DNA of 64,000 bases, taken from assembly GCF_008801925.2 (NCBI RefSeq), contig NZ_CP062803.1:4030001-4094000 (forward strand). Reading direction: 5' to 3'. This DNA is from Cupriavidus basilensis (GTDB taxonomy: Bacteria; Pseudomonadota; Gammaproteobacteria; Burkholderiales; Burkholderiaceae). Each line of letters starts with the position of its first letter. The stretch's first letter is position 1. Of the stretch, positions 8,487-18,299 are shown piece after piece. A program made the translations under genes and the position numbers. Under the pieces are notes generated by a model, which worked only from the letters and a program-made list of their open reading frames with translations, was not told the origin of the DNA and made no database searches.

Positions 8487-8538
8487 TCGCAGGCAAGCGA
8501 CTGGGACCGGCCTGCAACTAGCGTCGTGGCCGCTCAGC

Positions 8539-9426
8539 TCAGTCGCAAGCGTAACGGAACGCGTCATCCAGGTTCAGCGGGAGCACCAGTGTACGAAGGT
8601 GCGCTGCCTGGGCCGAAGCGCACAGCGCGGCGCGCGTCGAGGCTGTCTTGTACTTCGACGCGTACTCCACGTTGAACACTGCCTTGCCCTGCGCCGTGAA
8701 CGGCTTGTAGCTCGCGCACTCGTTGTATTGGAAGCACTGCTCGTTCACCGCGAAATCAAAATCAGTCGCCAGTTGCGAGACCTGGTCCACATCATTCTTC
8801 AGGCCCACAGCCAGCCCGCGCGCATGCGCCTCGGCTGCGAGAAAGCGGTTGTAGTCCAGCTGCGTGGCCGCCGTCAGCGGAAAACCCGGCTTATTGGTAT
8901 AGCCATCCACGTTGTCCGGGTCCACGCCATCGCAACCCTTGGACTTCGCCAGATCCATGCGCGCCTGCATGATCTGGCGCACGTTGGCCGAGCGTGTATC
9001 GAGCCAACGCTCGCCCGCCCACCCCGACAGCGCCTTGCCCATATCCGTCGCGGCAAACTGTTTGAAATCCGGCCGCCAGTTCTCCGAGCTACCCGCCGAG
9101 AAATAGCAGACCACACGCTTGCCCTGCGCCTTCAGGGCATTGATGGTCGCCTGCGGCGTATCCACCAGGTCGATGTCGAAGACCTGCGCCGGGTAGCTCG
9201 TGTTGACCGTACCCGTCAGCTGCAACTGCCATGTATCGGCTGCCGTCGGCATCCAGCGCGAGACCGCCAGCGTTTGCGCCGACGGCGCCAGGGTCGCGGC
9301 CGACGCATTCACCGCCGACACGGACTTGACGGAAGCATCCGACTCCGCCGACGAGCCATCGCCTCCGCAGGCCGACAGACAGGCGAACGAGGCCACCCAT
9401 GCCATACGTGCAAGTTTCCGATTCAC
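8539..9426 (-). CDS. GH114-like endo-alpha-1,4-polygalactosaminidase lipoprotein
   Basis: A 295-residue secreted lipoprotein. The N-terminus has a short hydrophobic stretch and a lipobox LSAC with the modified Cys near residue 20. The body resembles glycoside hydrolase family 114: VFDIDLVDTP, VVCYFSAGSSENWRPD, and GCDGVDPDNVDGY, which carries likely catalytic acids, followed by GLAVGLKND and FDFAVNEQCFQYNEC. The expected activity is cleavage of galactosamine-containing polysaccharide, possibly exopolysaccharide turnover. The start is GTG at 9426, with AGGA 8 bp upstream; a later ATG at 9405 would shorten the signal peptide. It converges with the helicase gene across 52 bp and appears monocistronic. 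Confidence 0.82.
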   Translation of the reverse strand: MNRKLARMAWVASFACLSACGGDGSSAESDASVKSVSAVNASAATLAPSAQTLAVSRWMPTAADTWQLQLTGTVNTSYPAQVFDIDLVDTPQATINALKAQGKRVVCYFSAGSSENWRPDFKQFAATDMGKALSGWAGERWLDTRSANVRQIMQARMDLAKSKGCDGVDPDNVDGYTNKPGFPLTAATQLDYNRFLAAEAHARGLAVGLKNDVDQVSQLATDFDFAVNEQCFQYNECASYKPFTAQGKAVFNVEYASKYKTASTRAALCASAQAAHLRTLVLPLNLDDAFRYACD

Positions 9427-9619
9427 GGATGTGTTCCTTTTGGTTTGCTACGGTCGGGGTGATGAAACCGGGAAAGCCAGGGCTCTGTCAGGTTGTCGGC
9501 CGGTCTGGGTAGACCTTGAAGGGTTTAGCGACAGGGGTAAGGTATTCGGGTTGGATGACGGGCGCAAGACGAGCGCAGGAACCGTTGTATTCGAGGCAGC
9601 GCGAAAGGTGTCCGGCCCG

Positions 9620-9656
9620 AAAAACAAAACGGGCTACGCAATTCGCGTAGCCCGTT
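9620..9656 (-). terminator. Rho-independent terminator after tRNA-Thr
   Basis: AACGGGCTACGC (9628-9639) and GCGTAGCCCGTT (9645-9656) form a perfect 12-bp stem with a 5-nt loop. Read on the minus strand the stem is followed by TTGTTTTT, so it terminates transcription coming from tRNA-Thr and sspB. Confidence 0.85.
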
Positions 9657-9665
9657 CTTAAATGC

Positions 9666-9741
9666 TGGTGCCGGCTGCAGGACTCGAACCCGCCACCTGA
9701 TGATTACAAATCAACTGCTCTACCTGATGAGCTAAGCCGGC
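9666..9741 (-). tRNA. tRNA-Thr(UGU)
   Basis: The minus strand reads GCCGGCTTAGCTCATCAGG and onward as a complete cloverleaf. The acceptor stem is GCCGGC paired with GCCGGC, the T-loop is GGTTCGAGTCC, and the anticodon loop TTTGTAA puts TGT at 9708-9706. The discriminator A and an encoded CCA (9668-9666) complete the 76-nt gene. It lies 61 bp downstream of sspB on the same strand and may be co-transcribed with it; a strong terminator follows. Confidence 0.96.
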
Positions 9742-9802
9742 ATGTTTGGTGCAGACCGCGATTCTACTGCATGCGGCGCAAATTGACGATGCCTTCCTGT
9801 GC

Positions 9803-10300
9803 TTACTTCACGACCTTCAGCGAAGGTTTCTTGGCGCCAATGCGGGATACGGGCGGCGGCGTGGGTTCGTCGTCGCCGTTGTGGTCTTCGTTGGCTTCCG
9901 CGGTGACCAGCGGCTCGCTTTCGACCGAGGACAGCTTGGGTGGCGGGTTGTTCTCGCGCTCGGTTGCTGCCTGGGTCTCGGGCACGCTGCGCTCCACGGG
10001 AAAGGCCATGCCTTGGCCGTTTTCGCGTGCGTAGATGGCGAGCACGTTCTCGATGGGCACGTCGATCTTGCGCGAGATGCCGCCAAAGCGGGCGCTGAAG
10101 CCGATCCACTCGTTGCCCATGTCCAGGCCGCTGGTGGCGTCGAAGCTGACGTTAAGCACGATTTCGTTGTTCTTGACGAACTCGCGCGGCACGCTGGTGT
10201 TGGCGTCGACGAAGACCGCAATGTACGGCGTGAAGCCGTTATCCGTGCACCACTCGTAGATGGCGCGGATCAGGTAGGGCTTGGTGGAGGTTTCAGGCAT
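9803..10300 (-). CDS. sspB: SspB, ClpXP specificity-enhancing factor
   Basis: A 165-residue adaptor that tethers ssrA-tagged proteins to ClpXP. The conserved folded domain covers about residues 1-110 (KPYLIRAIYEWCTDNGFTP, VLNVSFDATSGLDMGNEWI, SRKIDVPIENVLAIYARENG). The low-complexity acidic/proline-rich linker ends in a short C-terminal ClpX-binding peptide (KPSLKVVK), as in other SspB proteins. It follows sspA with a 63-bp gap containing a hairpin, matching the conserved sspA-sspB arrangement. Length and domain plan are normal. Confidence 0.96.
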   Translation of the reverse strand: MPETSTKPYLIRAIYEWCTDNGFTPYIAVFVDANTSVPREFVKNNEIVLNVSFDATSGLDMGNEWIGFSARFGGISRKIDVPIENVLAIYARENGQGMAFPVERSVPETQAATERENNPPPKLSSVESEPLVTAEANEDHNGDDEPTPPPVSRIGAKKPSLKVVK

Positions 10301-10325
10301 TGTGCTTCCAGTGGCGCAGTCCGGC

Positions 10326-10354
10326 GGCCCGACACGCGCTTGTCGCGTCGGGCC
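10326..10354 (-). promoter_or_regulatory. hairpin between sspA and sspB
   Basis: GGCCCGAC (10326-10333) pairs with GTCGGGCC (10347-10354) around a 13-nt loop. There is no T-tract on either strand, so it is likely an intercistronic stabilising or attenuating structure, separating expression of the two genes without full termination. Confidence 0.5.
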
Positions 10355-10363
10355 AAAGCCGGT

Positions 10364-10975
10364 TTAGCGGCGCATCACCTTTTCAGACGGGGTGAGCGCT
10401 TCGATGTAGGCCGGGCGGCTGAAGATGCGTTCGGCGTACTTGAGCAGCGGCGCGGCGTTCTTCGACAGTTCGATACCGTAGTGGTCCAGGCGCCACAGCA
10501 GCGGGGCGATGGCAACGTCGAGCATCGAGAATTCTTCGCCAAGCATGTACTTGTTCTTGACGAAAATCGGCGCGAGCTGGGTCAGGCGGTCGCGGATGGC
10601 GGCGCGGGCGCGCTCGTGGTTCTTCTCGGCGGCCTTGCCCTTTTCATTTTCGAGGGCGTAGACGTGCGTGAAGAGTTCCTTTTCGAAATTGAACAGGAAC
10701 AGGCGGGCGCGGGCGCGCTGCACCGGATCGGCCGGCATCAGCTGCGGGTGCGGGAAGCGCTCGTCGATGTACTCGTTGATGATGTTCGACTCGTACAGGA
10801 TCAGGTCGCGCTCGACCAGGATGGGCACCTGGCCGTAGGGGTTCATCACCGAAATGTCTTCCGGCTTGTTGAACAGGTCGACGTCACGGATCTCGAAATC
10901 CATGCCCTTTTCGAACAGGACGAGGCGGCAACGTTGGGAGAACGGGCAGGTGGTGCCCGAATACAACACCATCAT
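10364..10975 (-). CDS. sspA: SspA, stringent starvation protein A
   Basis: A 203-residue GST-fold protein that binds RNA polymerase and modulates transcription under starvation or acid stress. The thioredoxin-like N-terminal domain (MVLYSGTTCPFSQRCRLVLF, NPYGQVPILVERDLILYES) and all-helical C-terminal domain are both present, with the family-typical length. Two adjacent ATG codons occur at the start; either is possible. It lies downstream of petABC but is separated from it by a terminator and its own promoter candidate, so independent control is likely. Confidence 0.95.
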   Translation of the reverse strand: MMVLYSGTTCPFSQRCRLVLFEKGMDFEIRDVDLFNKPEDISVMNPYGQVPILVERDLILYESNIINEYIDERFPHPQLMPADPVQRARARLFLFNFEKELFTHVYALENEKGKAAEKNHERARAAIRDRLTQLAPIFVKNKYMLGEEFSMLDVAIAPLLWRLDHYGIELSKNAAPLLKYAERIFSRPAYIEALTPSEKVMRR

Positions 10976-11053
10976 GGTTGGATTCCTTTGATGCGGGGTC
11001 GATTGACTGGATCGGTATTCTGGCAGAACCGATATAGAGAAAGCAAATTAGAG

Positions 11054-11082
11054 ATTCTTGACGCACATTTAAGTGCGTTCAA
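11054..11082 (-). promoter_or_regulatory. candidate sspA promoter with palindrome in the spacer
   Basis: On the minus strand TTGAAC (11082-11077) and AAGAAT (11059-11054) are separated by exactly 17 bp and match sigma-70 consensus at 4/6 each. The spacer contains ACGCAC-N6-GTGCGT (11061-11078), a perfect 6-bp inverted repeat placed where a repressor or a MerR-type regulator could act. This would start the message about 70-80 nt before the sspA ATG. Confidence 0.45.
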
Positions 11083-11138
11083 TACGCATAAAAGACTGCT
11101 TTGAAGCACATTTATCCGGCATTTTGCCTGCAGCCCAT

Positions 11139-11190
11139 AAAGCAAAAGGGCTGAGGCGGGGTTGCTCTGCACAACACCCGCCCCAGCCCT
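11139..11190 (-). terminator. terminator of the petABC operon
   Basis: AGGGCTG-A-GGCGGG (11147-11160) pairs with CCCGCC-C-CAGCCCT (11177-11190), with a single internal mismatch. On the minus strand the stem is followed by the T-rich TTTTGCTT, just downstream of petC. Confidence 0.75.
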
Positions 11191-11232
11191 CTCCCCATCA
11201 GGCCCGCAGGCCTTCCGGGGTTTTACCGCGCT

Positions 11233-11976
11233 TTACTTGATGTCTTTCCAGTACGAAGCGTTCAGTCGCCAGGCGAAGACGGTGAACACGCCGAGGAACA
11301 TCAATACCCAGACGCCGAGGCGCTTGCGCTGGTTCTGCGCGGGTTCCGCCATCCAGTCCAGGAAGCCAACCAGGTCGCTAGTGGCCTGGTCATACTCGAG
11401 CGTGCTCATCTTGCCCGGGGTGATCTGCTCGAAGCCGGCGAACTTGTGCACCTTCTCGCCGTGCTCTTCCACCTCGACGAACTTGGCGGCGCGCTGGCCT
11501 TGCAGCTCCCACAGCACGTGCGGCATGCCGACGCTCGGGAACACCAGGTTGTTCCAGCCCGTGGCGCGGTTGTCGTCACGGTAGAAGGTACGCAGGTAGG
11601 TGTACAGCCAGTCGTCGCCGCGGGCGCGGGCGATCACCGACAGGTCCGGCGGCGTGGCGCCAAAGAAGGCCTTGGCATCCTTCGGCGGCATGGCGATGGT
11701 CATCATGTCGCCCACCTTCTCGCCGGAAAACAGCAGGTTCTCGCGGATCTGGTCGTCTGTCAGGCCGATGTCCTTGAGGCGGTTGTACCGCATCATGGAC
11801 GCGCCGTGGCAGTTCAGGCAGTAGTTGACGAACAGCTTGGCGCCGCGCTGCAGCGAGGAAAGATCGCTCGTTTGCACGGGCGCCGGCTCAAGGGGGTAAC
11901 CCCCTTCGTTGGCCATGGCGGGCGCGGCGGCAAAGCAGGCGCCGGCCAGCGCGAGAATCGAAAGCAGCTTTTTCAT
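11233..11976 (-). CDS. petC: Cytochrome c1 of the bc1 complex
   Basis: A 247-residue membrane-anchored c-type cytochrome that passes electrons from the Rieske protein to soluble cytochrome c. The Sec signal ends at AMA-22. The haem-binding motif is C53-L-N-C56-H57, and the axial Met probably lies in MTIAMPPKDAKAFFG, preceding PPDLS. The C-terminal membrane anchor is GVWVLMFLGVFTVFAW. The frame extends 20 codons upstream, but the ATG at 11976 has AAGGA before it and begins a proper signal peptide. It is the last gene of petA-petB-petC. Confidence 0.96.
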   Translation of the reverse strand: MKKLLSILALAGACFAAAPAMANEGGYPLEPAPVQTSDLSSLQRGAKLFVNYCLNCHGASMMRYNRLKDIGLTDDQIRENLLFSGEKVGDMMTIAMPPKDAKAFFGATPPDLSVIARARGDDWLYTYLRTFYRDDNRATGWNNLVFPSVGMPHVLWELQGQRAAKFVEVEEHGEKVHKFAGFEQITPGKMSTLEYDQATSDLVGFLDWMAEPAQNQRKRLGVWVLMFLGVFTVFAWRLNASYWKDIK

Positions 11977-12013
11977 CTTTTGTCCTTGTGCTCTTGTCGG
12001 GATACGTCCGGGC

Positions 12014-13417
12014 TCAGTGCGGGTGGAACGTGACACGTTCCGGCACTTGCTTGAACTGGCCGACTCGGCTCCACAGCGGCATGGTCAGGAAGAAGGCGAA
12101 GTACAGCAGGGTTCCCAGCTGCGACACCTTTTCACCCACCGGCGACGGAGGCTGTACGCCAAGGTAGCCCAGCACGACGAACACCACCACGAACACGACG
12201 AGAATGCTCTTGTGGAAGGACGGGCGATAGCGGATCGACTTCACCGGCGAGTGGTCCAGCCACGGCAGGAAGAACAGGATCACGACCGAGCCGCCCATCA
12301 CCAGCACGCCCCAGAACTTGGCGTCGATGAAGTAGAAGCCCACGGCCAGGATCACGGCGATGGCAAGCGCGCCAACCTTGATGCGGGCGTCCTTGCTGCG
12401 CAGGAACACCAGGCCAAGCAGCACCGCGAAGAACACCCACAGGATCGGCAGGAAGTTCGAGGTGGTGGCACGCAGCATCGAGTAGAACGGCGTGAAGTAC
12501 CAGACCGGCGCGATGTGCGGCGGGGTCTTGAGCGGATCGGCCGGGACGAAGTTGTTCGACTCCAGGAAGTAACCACCCATCTCCGGGAAGAAGAAGATCA
12601 CCGCGGAGAAGATCATCAGGAAGCCGCCCACGCCCATCAGGTCGTGCACCGAGTAGTACGGGTGGAAGGGGATGCCGTCCAGCGGCACGCCGTTCTCGTC
12701 CTTCTTGGCCTTGATCTCGACGCCGTCCGGGTTGTTCGAGCCCACTTCGTGCAGCGCGATGATGTGCGCGACCACCAGGCCCAGCAGCACCAGCGGCACG
12801 GCGATGACGTGGAAGGAGAAGAAGCGGTTCAGGGTCGCGTCGCTCACGACATAGTCGCCGCGGATGAACAGCGACAGGTCGCCGCCGATCACGGGGATGG
12901 CCGAGAACAGGTTCACGATCACCTGGGCGCCCCAGTACGACATCTGGCCCCAGGGCAGCAGGTAGCCCATGAAGGCCTCTGCCATCAGGCACAGGAAGAT
13001 CAGGCAGCCGAAGACCCAGACCAGCTCACGCGGCTTGCGGTACGAACCGTACAGCAGGCCACGGAACATATGCAGGTACACCACCACGAAGAAGGCCGAG
13101 GCGCCGGTGGAGTGCATGTAGCGCACCAGCCAGCCCCAGGGTACCTCGCGCATGATGTACTCCACGCTGGCGTAAGCCACGGGAATGCCGGCGGCGTTGA
13201 GCGTGCCGTCCGGCTTGTAGTTCATCACCAGGAAGATGCCGGTGACGATCTGGATGACCAGGACCAGCAGCGCGAGCGAGCCGAAGAAGTACCAGAAGTT
13301 GAAGTTCTTCGGTGCGTAGTACTTGGAAAGATGATCTTCCCAGAGTTGGGTTGCGGGGAAGCGTGCGTCGATCCAGCCAAGCAGGCCGGTCGTCTTTACT
13401 TGTTTTTCGGCCGCCAT
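12014..13417 (-). CDS. petB: Cytochrome b of the bc1 complex
   Basis: A 467-residue integral membrane subunit with two haem b groups and the quinol oxidation and reduction sites. The haem-ligand helix regions (MHSTGASAFFVVVYLHMFRG and FFSFHVIAVPLVLLGLVVAHI) and the Qo-site PDWY-equivalent region around SNNFVPADPLKTPPHIAPVWY are visible. The C-terminal extension with additional helices is usual in betaproteobacteria. ATG 13417 is preferred over the in-frame TTG at 13423, since GGAG then lies about 10 bp upstream. Only 2 bp separate it from the petA stop. Confidence 0.97.
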   Translation of the reverse strand: MAAEKQVKTTGLLGWIDARFPATQLWEDHLSKYYAPKNFNFWYFFGSLALLVLVIQIVTGIFLVMNYKPDGTLNAAGIPVAYASVEYIMREVPWGWLVRYMHSTGASAFFVVVYLHMFRGLLYGSYRKPRELVWVFGCLIFLCLMAEAFMGYLLPWGQMSYWGAQVIVNLFSAIPVIGGDLSLFIRGDYVVSDATLNRFFSFHVIAVPLVLLGLVVAHIIALHEVGSNNPDGVEIKAKKDENGVPLDGIPFHPYYSVHDLMGVGGFLMIFSAVIFFFPEMGGYFLESNNFVPADPLKTPPHIAPVWYFTPFYSMLRATTSNFLPILWVFFAVLLGLVFLRSKDARIKVGALAIAVILAVGFYFIDAKFWGVLVMGGSVVILFFLPWLDHSPVKSIRYRPSFHKSILVVFVVVFVVLGYLGVQPPSPVGEKVSQLGTLLYFAFFLTMPLWSRVGQFKQVPERVTFHPH

Positions 13418-13419
13418 GG

Positions 13420-14037
13420 TCAAGCGTCTCCTTTTTCATCCTTGCCGATCACGATCTTGGTGTCGGACAGGAACTGGTACGGGGGTACGTCGAGGTTTTG
13501 CGGAGCCGGCTTGTTCTTGAACACGCGGCCAGCGAGGTCGAACGTCGAGCCGTGGCAGGGGCAGAGGAAACCGGGATCGGAGCCGAGCTGGGGATTGGAG
13601 CCGGGGCCAAAGGGGCCGGAGGGCGAGCAGCCCAGGTGGGAGCAGATGCCCACCACGACCAGCAGATCTTTGTGTTCTGCGCGGGAACGCGTTTCGTTCT
13701 TGCAGTACTCGGGCGTCTTCATGGTGAAGGGAACGTCCGAGTTGGGGTCGGCGACTTCGGCATCGGTTTTCTTCAGCGACGCGAGCATTTCCTCGGTGCG
13801 CTTCAGGATCCAGACTGGTTTGCCACGCCATTCAACGGTCATCATCTCGCCTGATTTCAGAGCGCTGATGTCGGCTTCTACCGGGGCTCCGGCGGCCTTT
13901 GCCTTCTCTGACGGCGCAAACGTACTGACGAACGGAACCGCTACCGCCACGCCTCCGATGCCGCCAGCGACTGACGTCGCAATCAACCAATTGCGGCGAC
14001 CCTTATCCACGTTCTTCACGTTTTGCTGGTCACTCAT
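13420..14037 (-). CDS. petA: Rieske iron-sulfur subunit of the bc1 complex
   Basis: A 205-residue protein carrying the 2Fe-2S cluster of the bc1 complex. The N-terminal R14-R15-N-W-L precedes the single membrane helix and resembles a Tat signal-anchor, as known for Rieske proteins. Cluster ligands are C132/H134 in CSHLGC (132-137) and C159/H162 in CPCHGS (159-164), with the two extra cysteines C137 and C161 for the disulfide. It is the first gene of the petABC operon. A TACAAT sequence on the minus strand (14088-14083) about 50 bp upstream may be its -10. Confidence 0.97.
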   Translation of the reverse strand: MSDQQNVKNVDKGRRNWLIATSVAGGIGGVAVAVPFVSTFAPSEKAKAAGAPVEADISALKSGEMMTVEWRGKPVWILKRTEEMLASLKKTDAEVADPNSDVPFTMKTPEYCKNETRSRAEHKDLLVVVGICSHLGCSPSGPFGPGSNPQLGSDPGFLCPCHGSTFDLAGRVFKNKPAPQNLDVPPYQFLSDTKIVIGKDEKGDA

Positions 14038-14248
14038 TCCAAACCCCAGGGGATGTCAAATTAGATTTTGCGTCAACCGTAAATTGTACCTTAGGCACAT
14101 GTGGCATTGAAAGGCGCACGATGATTGCGCAACGTACGATAATCGGCCAAAAAAAGGGCGATGTGGCCTGTACGCTTGCGTTACAGGCGGTGATGGGGCA
14201 GGCTTTTATCCTGACAACCGTTCAACGAAAGCAACACTGGGAGAAAAC

Positions 14249-14680
14249 ATGGGGATGATGTCGGAGTTCAAGGCCTTCGCAATGCGGGGCAATGTGGTCG
14301 ACCTGGCAGTCGGTGTGATTATCGGCGCCGCGTTTGGCAAGATTGTCGATTCCGTGGTGAATGACCTGATCATGCCGGTGGTGGGCCGCATTATTGGCAA
14401 ACTCGACTTCTCTAACCTTTTCGTGGTGCTATCCGAGCCGCCGGCGGGCGTGCCGCACACGCTCGACGCCCTTAAGAAAGCCGGCGTTCCCGTATTTGCC
14501 TATGGGAATTTCCTGACTATTCTGGTCAATTTCATCATTCTGGCTTTCATCATCTTCATGATGGTACGCGCCATCATGAAAATGCGCGCCGCCGAACCGC
14601 CGCCCGCACCGGCCGCCACGCCCGAGGACGTGATGCTGCTGCGCGAGATCCGCGACAGCCTGAAGGCACGCCAGCCCTGA
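14249..14680 (+). CDS. mscL: Large-conductance mechanosensitive channel MscL
   Basis: A 143-residue inner-membrane channel that opens on osmotic downshock. The N-terminal helix S1 and TM1 ([20 protein letters not shown] followed by [16 protein letters not shown]) are highly conserved. TM2 is [21 protein letters not shown], followed by the cytoplasmic helix [16 protein letters not shown] lies 6-7 bp before the ATG at 14249. It is a single gene, divergent from petABC, with about 210 bp between the starts. The length matches the family. Confidence 0.97.
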   Translation: MGMMSEFKAFAMRGNVVDLAVGVIIGAAFGKIVDSVVNDLIMPVVGRIIGKLDFSNLFVVLSEPPAGVPHTLDALKKAGVPVFAYGNFLTILVNFIILAFIIFMMVRAIMKMRAAEPPPAPAATPEDVMLLREIRDSLKARQP

Positions 14681-14734
14681 GGCAATGCCGGGCGCGGCCG
14701 GCCACCACGCCGGACTCGCGCCATCAACCCGGGA

Positions 14735-15481
14735 TCAAACCGGGTTGGGAATATCGATAAAGGTATGGCGCAGACCGAATTGCTGCGCCAGGTGTTCGCC
14801 AAGCGACTGGATGCCATAGCGCTCGGTGGCATGATGCCCCGCTGCCAGATAGGCCACGCCGCTCTCGCGCGCCAGATGGGTGGTCTGCTCCGAGACCTCG
14901 CCGCTCAGGTAGGCGTCCACGCCGGCGGCCACCGCCGCGTCGAAGTAGCCCTGGGCGCCGCCGGTGCACCAGCCTACGGTGCGAATCATCTGCTCAGGGT
15001 CGCCGATGGCAAGCGGCTCGCGGTTGAGCACGCCACCCACATGGGCGGCCAGCGCGGCTAGCGGCATGGATTGCGGCAAGGTGCCGGTCCAGCCAAGCTG
15101 GCCGTCGCCGAAGCGCCCGGTAGGGGTGAAGCCGAGCTGCAAGCCAAGCTGGGCGTTGTTGCCGAGCTCGGGATGGTCGTCGAGCGGCAGGTGATAGGCA
15201 AGCAGGTTCACGTCCGCGCCCAGCAACCGCTTCAAACGCGCATGCTTTTGCCCGATCACGCGGGCATCCTCGTTTTTCCAGAAATAACCGTGATGGACCA
15301 GGATGGCATCGGCGCCAGCCTCGATCGCGGCTTCGACCAGGGCCAGGCTCGCGGTCACGCCGGTGACGATGTGCGCTACCTCGGGGCGGCCTTGCACTTG
15401 CCATCCGTTCGGGCAATAGTCTTTGTATCGAGGTACTTGAAGCAGGTCGTTCAAGTACAATTCAAGATCTTTTGTTTTCAT
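14735..15481 (-). CDS. Nif3-like dinuclear metal-centre protein (YbgI family)
   Basis: A 248-residue protein of the Nif3/YbgI/DUF34 family, a toroidal hexamer with a two-metal site whose physiological reaction remains uncertain. Metal-binding motifs are [25 protein letters not shown] and, near the end, [13 protein letters not shown]. The start was set at ATG 15481 ([10 protein letters not shown]); a TTG at 15499 is in frame but would leave only one base to the divergent gene. The start codons of this gene and the HtrA-type protease gene are only 19 bp apart. A 7-bp inverted repeat (14726-14746) spans its stop codon on the convergent side. Confidence 0.9.
   Translation of the reverse strand: MKTKDLELYLNDLLQVPRYKDYCPNGWQVQGRPEVAHIVTGVTASLALVEAAIEAGADAILVHHGYFWKNEDARVIGQKHARLKRLLGADVNLLAYHLPLDDHPELGNNAQLGLQLGFTPTGRFGDGQLGWTGTLPQSMPLAALAAHVGGVLNREPLAIGDPEQMIRTVGWCTGGAQGYFDAAVAAGVDAYLSGEVSEQTTHLARESGVAYLAAGHHATERYGIQSLGEHLAQQFGLRHTFIDIPNPV
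15433..15458. promoter_or_regulatory. 9-bp inverted repeat in the divergent Nif3/HtrA region
   Basis: GTACTTGAA (15433-15441) and TTCAAGTAC (15450-15458) form a perfect inverted repeat with an 8-nt spacer. It lies inside the N-terminal codons of the Nif3 gene and 42-68 bp upstream of the protease start, where the protease promoter must be because the gap itself is only 19 bp. Arm-to-arm spacing is about 17 bp, compatible with a dimeric regulator. Confidence 0.5.
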
Positions 15482-15500
15482 ATCCTGCCCAAAATCCAAT

Positions 15501-16694
<1,194 letters not shown>

Positions 16695-16753
16695 GCCGGC
16701 AGCGGGTCAATCCTTCAGATCCTACACTGGCATCGCCGCAAGCCACTCCACCC

Positions 16754-16786
16754 AACCCCGCCCTTTGTGGCGGGGTTTTTGTTTTT
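16754..16786 (+). terminator. Rho-independent terminator of the HtrA-family gene
   Basis: AACCCCGCC (16754-16762) pairs with GGCGGGGTT (16769-16777) around a 6-nt loop and is followed by TTTGTTTTT. It lies 60 bp after the stop codon. Confidence 0.9.
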
Positions 16787-17091
16787 GGGCTAAACGGCAA
16801 CGCGTATCGAGCCGGGTGAACGTACCTGGTGCTGCGCTAAGCGCCTGGAAGGGACATGTTGCCTATGCGACTGCGAAGTCCACCGAGCACAGGAGAACAC
16901 CCGGGGAAGGCGGCTGTAATGGCGAATCCGAACGCCTCGGGACTCGCCGTGCGTGGGGATGCGGGGAATTTACGGGAGGTTCGATGCACGCCGCTTAGAG
17001 GACATCGAGGCAGTGCACCATGACTAACCGGCGCCGGGCGTGATCCGAGATCCTGCTTTGCGCGCCGCTCTCGATGCTGCGCGCACAGAAC
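16787..17091. other. 305-bp non-coding stretch before the porin terminator
   Basis: No gene, RNA or repeat could be supported here. A 98-codon minus-strand frame exists but has no ribosome binding site, reads through the porin terminator hairpin and has no recognisable composition. Confidence 0.5.
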
Positions 17092-17125
17092 AAAATGCCG
17101 GCATCCTTGCGGATGCCGGCATTTT
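17092..17125 (-). terminator. terminator of the porin gene
   Basis: AAAATGCCGGCATCC (17092-17106) and GGATGCCGGCATTTT (17111-17125) form a perfect 15-bp stem with a TTGC loop. It lies about 40 bp after the porin stop and can work in both directions because the stem is flanked by A and T runs. Confidence 0.88.
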
Positions 17126-17166
17126 GCAGTCAAGCCAATCTAATGCGAGCTTGCGCCCGCGTTAAA

Positions 17167-18258
17167 TTAGAACTTGTGGCGAACGCCAACGGTAGCGCCG
17201 AACTGGTTTGCACCAGGTTGCACGTTGATAGCCGACGAGGTGTTGAAACCATCAACGCCCAGCGACGAACCGTTCTTGTTCTTCACGTACGACAGCGAGG
17301 TGTACAGGTCGGTGCGCTTCGACAGAGCGTAGTCAGCCGTAGCAACGAACTGCCACGGATCTGCGCTGGTGTTGCGGAAGTCGTGGTAGTACACCGAACC
17401 CGTCAGCGAGAACGCCGGGGTCAGCTGGTAGCCCAGGCCAGCCCAGTACAGGTTGGATGCCGAGTTAGCCGTCGGTGCGCCGGTGATGGTCGCGCCATTG
17501 AAGCCGTGAGCGTAGCGATAGCCAGCGTAAACCTTGGCCGGGCCGAAGGCATAGGTACCAGCGATAGCCGCGCGGCGGGTCAGCTGCGTGCCGCTAACGG
17601 TTTGGACGCCAGCTGCGTTGTTCGTGTCAACAGCGTTCGATTGGTCATACAAAGCACCGATCGAGAACGGGCCTGCAGCGTAGCTCAGCGCTGCGCTGTA
17701 TTCGCGGCCGTTCGAGAACTTGCCAGCGGTTTCTTGGCCGTTGTTGGTGAACGAGTACAGAGCCGATGCGGTCAGGCCGCCGAACGTGCCAACGTACTTG
17801 ACGGCGTTGTCAGCACGCGAAGCGAATTCAGCTGCGGTCGAGGTGATCGAGTAGCGAGTCGAGATCGCCATCGGATCATAGATCAGGCCGAAGTCATACA
17901 TCAGGGTCTGTTGACGACCCAGGGTGATGGCACCCCACTGGTTCTGCAGGCCGACATACGCGCCACGATTGAACAGGCGGTTGGAGTCGCCAGCGCTACC
18001 GGTGTCGGTGTTGAAGCCGCTTTCCAGGACGAAAATGCCCTTCAGGCCGCCGCCCAGATCTTCAACGCCACGCAGGCCCCAACGCGAGCCCGATTGGTTG
18101 CCCGACGTCATGCGGTACAGGTTGTCACCGGCTGCGTTAGCCTTGTTGTTGTACGAGAGACCAGCATCAACCACGCCGTACAGGGTCACGCTCGATTGGG
18201 CATACGCACCACCAGCGGCCAGGGCAGCTACAGCGGCTGCAAACAGTTTCATCTTCAT
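17167..18258 (-). CDS. Gram-negative porin (general trimeric porin family)
   Basis: A 363-residue outer-membrane beta-barrel porin of the betaproteobacterial OmpC/Omp32-like family, allowing diffusion of small solutes. A 21-residue Sec signal (MKMKLFAAAVAALAAGGAYA then Q) precedes SSVTLYGVVDAGLSY, the classical first strand. The loop-3 constriction region is around GSRWGLRGVEDLGGGLKGIF, and the chain ends in VGVRHKF with the terminal Phe required for barrel insertion. Codon use is more A/T-tolerant and repetitive than neighbours, as in a highly expressed gene. The gene is monocistronic, with a long leader and a strong terminator. Confidence 0.95.
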   Translation of the reverse strand: MKMKLFAAAVAALAAGGAYAQSSVTLYGVVDAGLSYNNKANAAGDNLYRMTSGNQSGSRWGLRGVEDLGGGLKGIFVLESGFNTDTGSAGDSNRLFNRGAYVGLQNQWGAITLGRQQTLMYDFGLIYDPMAISTRYSITSTAAEFASRADNAVKYVGTFGGLTASALYSFTNNGQETAGKFSNGREYSAALSYAAGPFSIGALYDQSNAVDTNNAAGVQTVSGTQLTRRAAIAGTYAFGPAKVYAGYRYAHGFNGATITGAPTANSASNLYWAGLGYQLTPAFSLTGSVYYHDFRNTSADPWQFVATADYALSKRTDLYTSLSYVKNKNGSSLGVDGFNTSSAINVQPGANQFGATVGVRHKF

Positions 18259-18299
18259 ATCGACACTTTCCTTGTCAACTGATTGGGAAATCTTGGCTT

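Noticed and set aside
14726..14746. Inverted repeat AACCCGG-N7-CCGGGTT as a terminator for mscL or the Nif3 gene
   Set aside because: No T-tract follows on either strand and the repeat overlaps the Nif3 stop codon; it is too weak to call.
16837..17133. 98-codon minus-strand frame in the HtrA-porin gap
   Set aside because: It reads through the porin terminator hairpin, lacks a ribosome binding site and shows no conserved-looking motif.
17074..18282. 402-codon plus-strand frame opposite the porin
   Set aside because: It is the shadow of the porin gene and begins in its terminator.
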